Shown: positions 11,325 through 19,378 of the stretch, piece by piece
How the letters are laid out: every line of letters starts with the position of its first letter
Numbering within the stretch: the first letter of the stretch is position 1
Source of the DNA: Coptis chinensis
Taxonomy: Eukaryota > Streptophyta > Magnoliopsida > Ranunculales > Ranunculaceae
Assembly: GCA_015680905.1 (NCBI GenBank)
Contig: CM027378.1
Coordinates: forward strand, 81,249,501-81,313,500
Direction of reading: 5' to 3'
DNA length: 64,000 nt
The notes under the pieces: model-generated
Databases searched by the model: none
What the model was told of the DNA's origin: nothing
What the model saw: only the letters and a program-made list of their open reading frames with translations
Program-made: the position numbers and the translations under genes

Positions 11325-12180
11325 CGCTACAACAAAATCTGGCGAAACTACCACGTTTAATTTCGTCAGTCTAAGTTGAACGCTTTTACGCTCGCTTAGT
11401 CGTTACTATCGCTACAACAAAATCTGGCGAAATTATCACGTTTAATTTCGTCAGTCTAAGTCGAACGCTTTTACGCTCGCTTAGTCGTTACTATCGCTAC
11501 GATAAAATCTGACGAAATTGCCACGTTTAATTTCGTCAGTCTAAGTTGAACGCTTTTACGCTCGCTTAGTCGTTATTATCGCTACGACAAAATCTGATGA
11601 AATTACCACGTTTAATTTAGTCAGTCTAAGTTGAACGCTTTTACGCTCGCTTAGTCGTTACTATCGCTACGATAAAATCTGACGAAATTACCACGTTTAA
11701 TTTCATCAGTCTAAGTTGAACGCTTTTACGCTCGCTTAGTCGTTACTATCGCTACCACAAAATCTGACGAAATTACCACGTTTAATTTCATCAGTCTAAG
11801 TTGAACGCTTTTACGCTCGCTTAGTCGTTACTATCGCTACCACAAAAACTGACGAAAAATTACCGCGTTTAATTTTCGTCAGTCTAAGTTGAACGCTTTT
11901 ACGCTCGCTTAGTCGTTACTATTGCTACGACAAAATCTGACGAAATTACCACGTTTAATTTCGTCAGTCTAAGTTGAATGCTTTTACGCTCGCTTAGTCG
12001 TTATTATCGCTACGACAAAATTTGACGAAATTACCACGTTTAATTTCGTCAGTTTATGTTGAACGCTTTTACGCTCGCTTAGTCGTATTATCGCTATTTA
12101 CAAAAAATCGTTTAACTTACCATATTTAATTTCGTCAGTCTAAATTGAACGATTTTACGCTCGCTTAATCGGTTACTCGC
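11325..12180 (+). repeat. 85-bp tandem repeat array (about 10 units), each with a hairpin
   Basis: Units start at 11325, 11410, 11495, 11580, 11665, 11750, 11835, 11923, 12008 and 12092, giving a period of 85 bp with one unit of 88 bp and one of 84 bp. Each unit carries the inverted repeat CTGACGAAATT / AATTTCGTCAG around a 9-base loop, and a second weaker one with arms CTAAG and CTTAG. The last unit is degenerate. The array sits between the integrase end and the captured XRN fragment. Tat elements are known to carry tandem repeats in this region. Confidence 0.93.
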
Positions 12181-13440
12181 TCTATGTCAACATCTGATGA
12201 AGTGCCCCGCTTTAAATCGGTTACGGAGATCGGAGCATTTTTTCGCTCAATCTAATTTTGCAAGCTTAAAGTTAGCATTGGGGGTGTTTCATTCTATTTC
12301 GTGTCATCTATATAATTCAACAACATTGTCAGTTTTCCACAGGTATGTTATCTAACATCACAATGATATTCAATAGCCAACACATACTTTGTTTTATTAA
12401 AAAAGAATTTTTAGCTCTATGGTATTACATTCACGTAATCACATAATCATTGGTTTGGGAAAATCTAATGGTTTCTTATCAGTTTTCACTGATACAACTC
12501 ATACAATTTTCTTACGGTCACTTGATTCAATCTTCGTTTTCTTCTTCGAAATCTGCATTCGCTTCGCTTAGCGCTTTCGGTTAAATTTTTTCCGACAGCT
12601 TCATTATTTTTTCTAAGACATTTAGCTGATCTTTCTCGACGAAACTTCTGTCAGCTTCTTTAATTCTTCAACGGCATTAACTGACACCTTTCTGCACGAA
12701 ACTTTTCTACGTTGACTATTTGTAAATATATTTGACTTGTAAAACCACCGTTTTTACGCGTGTGCGAAACTTCGTGATTTCGTCAAATGTCAAATTTTCT
12801 GAGCGAAAATTTTCTCCAGCTTCTTTCTTTTTTATAAGGCATTGAGATCTTTCCGCTTGAAATCTTTTCTTTGTCGACTTTTTCCTCGATATTTTTTGCC
12901 CGTAATGTCGTCGTTTCTACCTGCGACGACAAGAATAAACTTTTCGTCAGTTTTTTAGACTTAACCAAAATTTTACGATAACTGATAAAAAATACTAACA
13001 TATCTGTTTCCCACACTGCTTTGTCATATTCTCCGCACTTTTCTCCGTTTCTTCGTCTTTATCGAAACTCAATAATTTAAGTTTTATCGAAACTCAATAA
13101 TTTAAGTTTAATATCCTAGACGATCCAATTTGAAGCTGCTCGATTCTGAGCTAGATTATGCCGTGGCCTCGTGTATGTATTCGTTATATCTGTCACCTTC
13201 TTTCCACCTTATCAAATCTACGATCGTCAACGCATCTTCTTCTTCTCGATTATATTTCGTATAGATAGTACGGCCGTTTCTACCGCAAAAAAAAATCGGG
13301 TCAGAAAGCTCAAAAACCGGGTTCACTGGGCCATATCGGTGCAACACAGGTATGGTGCCCCTCATTAACTGGCGACGCACCGTATCATATTTGATAACAT
13401 AAACTTTGAACATAAGCGCTTAGTATTTCTTCCTCATCGT
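12181..13440 (+). other. Tat-C 3' region without recognised gene
   Basis: AT-rich sequence with runs of CTTCTTTCGTC-like pyrimidine motifs. A 25-bp direct repeat (TATCGAAACTCAATAATTTA and onward) stands in tandem at about 13060-13110. An 85-codon minus-strand ORF at 13156-13413 resembles nothing I know and may be chance. Elements of this lineage sometimes hold an antisense gene here, but none is recognisable. Confidence 0.5.
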
Positions 13441-13566
13441 CTTCTCAAATTGAAGATCACTACAAAGAAAGAAATACCGCTCTCATTAATAAAGGAAAAG
13501 AAAAAGCGGCGGCGCAAATTGAAGTGGATAGAGAGATCGAAGAAGAATAAAGAGGAGGAGCTCATT

Positions 13567-14215
13567 ATGGGAGTACCAAATGTTCTATATAGATGGTTAG
13601 CGAGAAGTACCCAATGGTAGTTGTTGACGCCATCGAAGAAGAAGCAGGTTGAAATTGACGGACATCAATTCCAAAGGGACACAAGTAAACCTAATCCTAA
13701 TAAATTGGAATATGATAATCTTTATCTCGATATGAATGGTATTATTCATCCTTGTTTTCACCCCGAAGCCGCCGCCAACTTCGTTTGACGAGGTGTTCCA
13801 GTGTATGTTTGATTACATTGACAGACTTTTGTCATGGTGAGGCCCCGAAACTCCTATACATGGCTATTGATGGTGTTGCTCCAAGGGCTAACATGAATCG
13901 CAACGCCGAGGCGTTTTAGAATGCTAAAGATGCAAAGAGATCGGCGGCGGTGAAGAGAACGGTTCTGGCGGGGAGTTTGAGGAGGCGGGCAGAAAGCTTC
14001 CTCCAAAAAGGACTCACAAGTTTGTGATTCTAATGTTATCACCACGAACTGAGTTCATGGCCGTTTGTCAACTGCTTTCTACAAGATTACGCTTCATCTC
14101 AAACTTAACTATGACCCCGGTTGGAGGTCCATTAAGGTTATCCTTTCGATGCAAACGCGTTCACGGTGAGGGGAACACGTAGTTATGTCATATATCCGTC
14201 TTCATAGATGCCTTA
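13567..14215 (+). pseudogene. XRN: Captured fragment of a 5'-3' exoribonuclease (XRN) gene, N-terminal part
   Basis: From an ATG at 13567 the reading gives MGVPNVLYRWLA, then after a one-base shift [38 protein letters not shown] (13720-13770), [31 protein letters not shown] (about 13851-13900), SNVIT, and VMSYIRL at 14184-14204. These are the ordered conserved blocks of the XRN nuclease domain (first about 200 residues); the Asp of [10 protein letters not shown] is a metal-binding residue in the family. No intron is visible, which suggests capture of cDNA. There are at least six frameshifts or stops, so no nuclease can be made. Bases 13440-13566 may be the 5' leader of the source mRNA. It ends where the antisense DnaJ piece begins. 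Confidence 0.88.
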
Positions 14216-14440
14216 TCCACTGTATGCACAACTTGAAGAATACCATAACAGTCTCGTATTTTAAGCCGAAATGGAGCAAAGGTGTACCTCACAAACGCCA
14301 ACATCTTCTCTATGTTTTCCGTGAGTTGGATAAAGCCGCTTGGCAATCGCCATCTTCCTCGCTTGAATAAAATCTTTGTTTTCCATCTTCTCCTCCGCCA
14401 TCTTTTGGGCTCTTCTTGCCTCTTCTTTGTTGCAGTCCAT
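14188..14440 (-). pseudogene. Captured fragment of a plant DnaJ-type protein gene, antisense in Tat-C
   Basis: On the minus strand an ATG at 14440 opens MDCNKEEARRAQKMAEEKM followed by DFIQARKMAIAKRLYP, the typical N-terminal helix region of plant DnaJ proteins that precede a J domain. It shifts frame to LTENIEKML, then reads CYGILQVVHTVDKAS, which matches the start of the J domain (WYGILQV-TADEAS in the family). The HPD tripeptide of the J domain is not reached. The piece meets the XRN fragment tail to tail at about 14188-14215. It is a broken, truncated copy and cannot give a chaperone partner. Confidence 0.78.
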
Positions 14441-15127
14441 TGTTTGTCAATCAAGATCCAGTTTTATAGGCCTCAATAGTCCGAATTGTTTGTAATTCCT
14501 TCACTTCACACCCAACTTCGAACTTATCTAGTTAGGTATATTTATTTCGGTACACTTCTTTTGTGTCCACTTCTTAGTCCAACTCTGGACCTCTGGTTAA
14601 GGTTTCGGTCATAGTTCGGAATTTCAACTAATTACATTCAAATATTATTCCAAGTCCATCCCCATTCTTATCTAATCCAAACTCTTATTTAATCCGAATT
14701 CTGATATAATCTAAATTCTTATCTAATCCGAATTCTTATCTAATCGGAAGTTCTAGTTAGTCGCTAAAGTCTTCACCTTCGAATCCAATTCGTATTTACC
14801 CCTTTTCTTCCCATTATTACTAAACTGCCCTTACATTTGGTTTTTAACGGTATAATCAAAGTATCGCTATTCCAGTGGCACGTGTCGTCAAAATCAATTT
14901 TCGTATTGTTACGTAATGTGTTCGGTATAGTTTTCAGCAATCAATTTCGTTCGAAAATTTTTACTGTGCATTTTTCAGCCATTTTTTAACTACAATACAT
15001 CCCGTATATGTTAGTTTGACATTATTTCGTTTCCGATAATTCACGATATTTTTTTTTCGACAGTCAATTTTCAAATTATTTCTTTTCGCACGACACTTCG
15101 TTATACATTCCGCCCATTTTTCTTTCT
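14441..15127 (+). other. Tat-C 3' region upstream of the polypurine tract, without recognised gene
   Basis: Contains a short tandem repeat at 14665-14750 (separate entry) and otherwise T-rich DNA. Bases 14441-14500 may be the 5' leader of the captured DnaJ mRNA on the minus strand. Confidence 0.45.
14665..14750 (+). repeat. Five tandem 17-18-bp units (TTATCTAATCCGAATTC type)
   Basis: Variants of TTATCTAATCCGAATTC follow head to tail five times with one to four mismatches each. Confidence 0.75.
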
Positions 15128-15128
15128 T

Positions 15129-15170
15129 CTTTGCCATATGAACTTTGTTCGCATGCCAAAGAGGGGGCGG
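15129..15170 (+). promoter_or_regulatory. Hairpin and polypurine tract of Tat-C
   Basis: The tract AAAGAGGGGGCGG (15158-15170) directly precedes the 3' LTR and would prime plus-strand DNA synthesis. Directly before it lies the inverted repeat CTTTGCCAT / ATGCCAAAG (15129-15137 and 15153-15161, one C-C mismatch, 15-base loop), whose 3' arm overlaps the start of the tract. Confidence 0.75.
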
Positions 15171-15652
15171 TGTTTCGACCCCCACCTACGTGGCGAACAT
15201 CCATTGGTAGGAATCTCTACTTTATTCGTTTAATCGACAGGGCTAAAGCCCAATTCGCAATACCATGGATCAATGTACAGGCCCATTAACTCATGTGTTT
15301 AAGGCTGAACCTTAGCCACATGGCTTGCCACTAATGTACATTGATTTATGTCCAGATTCATTTCTTATCAAAGAGATAATTATCAGTTGAAAGTTATAGT
15401 CTATCACAATTGCTCAAGCTACAAGATTACTTGAGCTACAAGGATTCTCTACTCTACCTATATAAATATCAAACTATTTTTCATTCAGAACTACGTTCTT
15501 GAGACTTGATCCCACTGATAATTTGGGTACGTAGGCAACCGCAAGGTACAGTCTCATCATTCCCCCGATCACCATCATTTTTCTAATTACTTTTCTACGT
15601 TCTTCGTCTTTTTCATCAACACTTGGTGTTTTGATCATATTTGGTCGAAACA
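15171..15652 (+). repeat. 3' LTR of Tat-C (482 bp)
   Basis: Same length and ends as the 5' LTR with two substitutions, about 99.6 percent identity by eye. It is followed by the second CTATT copy and then by the interrupted copia gag. Confidence 0.95.
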
Positions 15653-15835
15653 CTATTCTTGTTTCACCGCCTTTAACTGGTGATAACTATTCTTCATGGC
15701 TGGGAGCTATCACTATGGCCCTTCGTGCCAAAAACAAATTAGGGTTTGTTGATGACACCATCAAACAACCTCCTCCAACATCTCCAAAGGACCTGCATAT
15801 CAATGGGAACTCCAGGATTTTTAGTCCTTTCTAGT
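15653..15835 (+). pseudogene. Copia gag continued, truncated
   Basis: After CTATT (15653-15657) the frame of the upstream copia piece continues with LVSPPLTGDNYSSWLGAITM and AKNKLGFVDDTI, the typical start of plant copia gag (UBN2-like region). It breaks at about 15795-15835, where similarity stops. No downstream protease, integrase, reverse transcriptase or 3' LTR is seen, so the host copia was already a fragment or was truncated here. Confidence 0.8.
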
Positions 15836-16057
15836 GTTAATTCTCCATCCTAGAAACAAGTTGGTAAAAGGCTCTTAGAGTGACGGGCGATTTGTGATTT
15901 TGAAACTCGGGCTTCACTTGGAATGACAAAGCATGGTCATGAAACATCAACAATGCCCAAAAGGCTATTAATTTATACTTAATACCTTGTGACTAAAGCT
16001 ACAATACAATCATTAAACAGTAGGAAAATGACAATTTAACTTCAAAAAAGAGATTAC

Positions 16058-16191
16058 TGTAAATCAAAGACTCGAAGTTCATAACCAATTGCTACTACAA
16101 CTGATTTCTCAACTGGGTGAATTGCAATTAGAGCTGGTGCCACTTCTTTATTGTTTTCTCCTTCTTCCATCATCATACTTTCCTCCTCCAT
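16058..16191 (-). CDS. First exon of a WD-repeat-like host gene (TRM82/WDR4-like candidate)
   Basis: On the minus strand an ATG at 16191 in a good context (GAAAAAAAATGGAGG) opens 44 codons: an acidic Met/Glu-rich start, then APALIAIHPVEKSVVVAIG and ELRVFDL, which look like the first strand pair of a WD40 propeller. The exon would end at 16058 before GTAATC; without splicing, a TAA stops the frame at once. I recall a similar start in the plant non-catalytic subunit of tRNA (guanine-N7) methyltransferase, but no search was possible. Two telo-boxes lie just upstream. No second exon is recognisable at lower coordinates; the sequence there soon becomes the copia/Tat-C block, so the gene is either split by a long intron holding these elements or amputated. 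Confidence 0.5.
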
Positions 16192-16206
16192 TTTTTTTCT
16201 CTCTCT

Positions 16207-16243
16207 TTAGGGTTTTTGTTTTCTGTGTTTTATGTTAGGGTTT
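16207..16243 (-). promoter_or_regulatory. Two telo-box motifs (AAACCCTAA) upstream of the WD-like exon
   Basis: TTAGGGTTT on the plus strand at 16207-16215 and 16235-16243 reads AAACCCTAA toward the ATG at 16191. A CT/GA-rich stretch separates them from the ATG. Telo-boxes are common in the 5' regions of plant genes for translation and ribosome or tRNA functions, which fits the tentative product. Confidence 0.6.
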
Positions 16244-16259
16244 AAGAGAAGTTTAACTC

Positions 16260-17411
16260 GGGAGTACCCGATCTTTAACTCTGGCCCTTCTTTGAGCCTT
16301 GGACTTCACACACCGTGACATACCTTGGGCTCTTCTACAAATTTGAATTCTGGATTCCATAATAGGTTATAGAGTTTGATTCGACTTGTTTTATGTATAG
16401 GCTCGATTTATACCACAAGTTAGAGATAAGTGAACACAAATTGACACAAAATTTTACCTTAAGACCAAAATAAAATGCTCAGCCCATCTAATCTAACGAA
16501 ATAATATAATAGGCAACTACAATCCACTAATATCACAATAAACCACTATCTAAAGGTGTACACATTATAATTACAAGCAATACGTGTTGAGTAACTATAA
16601 TCCAACACACTAAGTGTTAACATAACTATGTAAAATGCAAGCTACGAGTAACTCGCAGGCATCTCAAGTTTTAAAATATGCTCAAACTTGACTCATATTA
16701 TTAATTGCGCGAGTTTGAGTTGAGTTGAGTATGAGTTGCTTGCGAACTACTCGACTTGATGACGAGCCCTAGTAGTGTAATGAGAAAGTTTCAACTTTCA
16801 GGTATAGTACAGATATACAAGATGCAACTGTACCCCTTTCACCCTTTCTTAACTACCTATCAACTCTTAAGATGATATACTACTCATGAAGACACATTTC
16901 TTGCAATTTCGATGTGGAGATAATGAATACACCAAGTTTTGTTGTCTTAGTCTTTTAGACTATTGCTTATACTCACAAGTCATAACAAAAAAATTCAGTG
17001 AAGGTCCGATACATTTAAGTTAAATGAGAGTTTTGAGTTCATTTGGTTACTACAAGTTTTGGTCCAAATTAATTGATGACATTGTACCTAACAGTTCTAG
17101 CATTTCAATAGTGTACAAGTACATACATTGATACTTTTGACAATTGAATCTTAATTTCTTACAAAAGAGGAACAAGTGCGAGTGAAACCCAGTGAGACTG
17201 TTTCAGACGTGGCATTTAGTCCCATATGGACAAAGCCCATAGTCTATATTGAAAAAAAAGTAGGTTAAAAAGAGGGAGCAAATGAATTCAAGAATCACAT
17301 AGCTGCACAGTGAACACAAAGCGAACTATTCTTTCGCCTTTTACTAAAGAATATCGTGTGTTCGCTGCACAGAGCAGCATATGCCCATTTTTGGAGGGCA
17401 AGTGAAACTAA
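16260..17411. other. Intergenic DNA without recognised gene
   Basis: AT-rich, no ORF with recognisable content and no clear repeat. It may include the upstream region of the WD-like gene. Confidence 0.5.
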
Positions 17412-17744
17412 AGACTGTGTTTGATAGGAGCTGTGGCAAAGACAAATTTTTTCACCATTTGCCAATGACAAATTTGTCATGGTAATCAAAGTGGCAATTG
17501 CAAATAGTTGCCACAAATTTTGTCACCATTTGCCAATGACAAATTTGTCATGGTAATCAAAGTGGCAATTGCAAATAGTTTGTGAATTTTCCGTGGCAAA
17601 ATTAATATAGCTCTCCCTTGAGTAAATTTTGTCATCAAAATTATATTTGCCATAGGTTATAAATCAAATCAAACAGTGGCAAATGTGTGAATAATGTTAT
17701 TTGCCATGATTTGCATTTGCCACAACTACTATCAAGCACAGCCT
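17412..17744. mobile_element. MITE-like element, about 333 bp, with internal 71-bp tandem duplication
   Basis: The ends AGACTGTGTTTGAT and (reverse complement) AGGCTGTGCTTGAT match at 12 of 14 bases and continue imperfectly to GTGGCAAA. The flanks share TAA(A), consistent with a Tourist/PIF-Harbinger-type target duplication, but the exact end is ambiguous by one base. Two copies of a 71-bp unit (from 17453 and 17524) each contain the palindrome ATGACAAATTTGTCAT. No coding capacity is present, so it would move only with a transposase supplied elsewhere. Confidence 0.65.
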
Positions 17745-18285
17745 AAATGCCTATGGATTTCTTTATTTTTATCTTCGTTGAAAATGCTTACAAAGCATTT
17801 ATCTTTGCTCACACAGTAATTCATTTCCGTAGGCATGCTTCTGCATTTTTGTGTGAGACCTTACAAATGACCGGGATGACTTATTTCTTCGCCTGAACTA
17901 ACAAGGTCTAGAACCTAACTGAATGTGATCTCATTGTAGATTCAGCTCCACATCAATAATCATGGTGTTCTCTTTCCTAATACTGTGGTTAATGTTTTAT
18001 TTTTGGCCAAATTTACACATTTTAAACCATAAGAGCATGTCCCATTATTTCAACTAAATGCAGCAATTCTTACAATCTAATAGCTACTAGTCACTTTTCT
18101 CTTTGGAATTGATATATCTCCAGACTTTTGTGATCAGGTAATAGACTGTGGGGGTCACTGTTTCTTCAGATCCAGCCTTTTTATTCCTCAACGTCAGGCA
18201 GGAAAGCAAAATAGCAACACAGTTGCGTACTTGGTCCTTCACCATTTAATTTATTTCAGAATTTTGTATCACCATGTGGAGCATA
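17745..18285. other. Intergenic DNA without recognised gene
   Basis: No ORF or repeat stands out. It ends at GTAGT (18286-18290), the target duplication of Tat-A. Confidence 0.5.
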
Positions 18286-18290
18286 GTAGT

Positions 18291-18842
18291 TGTAAAGGAG
18301 CGTTTTTCCCTTACATATACAGGTGGAAGAAGAAGGAGATTGGATTTGGGTTAGACTGAGTTCGCTAAGTAGCGAACTGCCTACGTATCTTCTCTTGATT
18401 CTGGGGTAGAGAAGAATCAGGTCTGACGTAGTTCATGTAGGTGGTATTTATAGGCATAAGAGAGTGTTGATCTTTGAGACACGTGTACTCCCTTATACAT
18501 ATGTAGGGTGGAGATTACGAATGAGTGTTAGGTTGGTTCTGGTAGGAAGGCGGTGATAATTGGGAGTGGGTGCAATAGTTCATAATTCCCGGTAATTGGA
18601 AGTACAGATATGACTTTGGTAATGATTACCCTTGGATTAAGGAAAATGTCTTTATCTGAAGCATTCCACTCTAGGTCGTTCGGTCTTCTTGGAACGTTCT
18701 TGAGCGAGCTGGAGTGTACCACCTACATAAAGCGAGTTGCTCGCGAGTCGATCTTGGAGGACGACGTCCTAATTGCGCAGTGATCTCTACTTATGCTTAA
18801 CACGTGCTTAATATTCTTTAATGAGGATATTACTCCCTTACA
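18291..18842 (-). repeat. 3' LTR of Tat-A (552 bp)
   Basis: Plus-strand ends are TGTAAAGGAG and CTCCCTTACA. On the minus strand a TATAAATA box lies at 18445-18452. An inverted repeat GTTCGCTA / TAGCGAAC (18360-18377) is followed on the plus strand by TGCCTACGTA. Compared with the 5' LTR there are about 20 substitutions. Confidence 0.92.
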
Positions 18843-18890
18843 TAGTCCCCTTTCAGTAGATTGTGCTGTTCATGAAAGCGATCTACTGAG
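18843..18890 (-). promoter_or_regulatory. Polypurine tract and adjacent hairpin of Tat-A
   Basis: On the minus strand the order is inverted-repeat arm TCAGTAGAT, 19-base loop, arm ATCTACTGA, then AAAGGGGACTA and the LTR start TGTAAGGGAG. The arms (plus-strand 18881-18889 and 18853-18861) are perfectly complementary. The purine run is the expected plus-strand primer site. Confidence 0.75.
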
Positions 18891-19378
18891 AGAAAACAGC
18901 CATACGTGTTGAGCATGAGTGGACGAGCGGCTAGTGTAGGTTGAGTAATTGGCACGCTGTAACGTTCGATTTGGGTTGCATGGCGATTCGGTTGGAAAAC
19001 AAAAGTTGTCACGTGGTTGGCATGTGACTGAATCATAGCAGTTGGTAGAGAAAATGTGTCACCGCATTTCCCGGAATCGTGAAAAGACAGTTCCTTGAGC
19101 CACGTGTGTGGGCTAAGCCGTAGGTTGTAATCATAACTCCTTGGTAACTGAACGGGTGGTTGCACAAAATCAAATTTGGGACAACTGCAAAGTTATCTTT
19201 TGTTTTCGTCTTCAGCAAAACTGTAAGCTAGGGTTTCTCAGGTGAGTGTTTCTGTTGCTGCTGTCTTTGTGTTTTTCATTTTCTTTCATCTTAGTCAAGC
19301 GTTGTGTGTTTAGTAGATAGGTTGGTGTTTAGGCTTTAGTATTTAAGTTTGGGTAGTCGGTAAGAAGAAAACGTAAAA

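Larger units (their letters stand above)
4449..15652 (+). mobile_element. Tat-lineage Ty3/gypsy LTR retrotransposon (Tat-C), defective, carrying host gene fragments
   Basis: Two 482-bp LTRs (4449-4930, 15171-15652) begin TGTTTCGACC and end GGTCGAAACA and differ at only two positions by eye. Both ends are flanked by CTATT (4444-4448 and 15653-15657). Between them lie a primer site, gag, protease, reverse transcriptase, two RNase H domains and integrase in that order, then a long 3' region with an 85-bp tandem repeat, an XRN fragment, an antisense DnaJ fragment and a polypurine tract. The second, archaeal-type RNase H marks the plant Tat lineage. All coding domains except one 518-codon frame are broken, so the element is non-autonomous. 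Confidence 0.92.

Noticed and set aside
13156..13413. 85-codon minus-strand ORF in the Tat-C 3' region as a possible antisense gene
   Set aside because: No similarity to the Tat-A antisense genes or any family I know, and no coding-like context; length alone does not support it.
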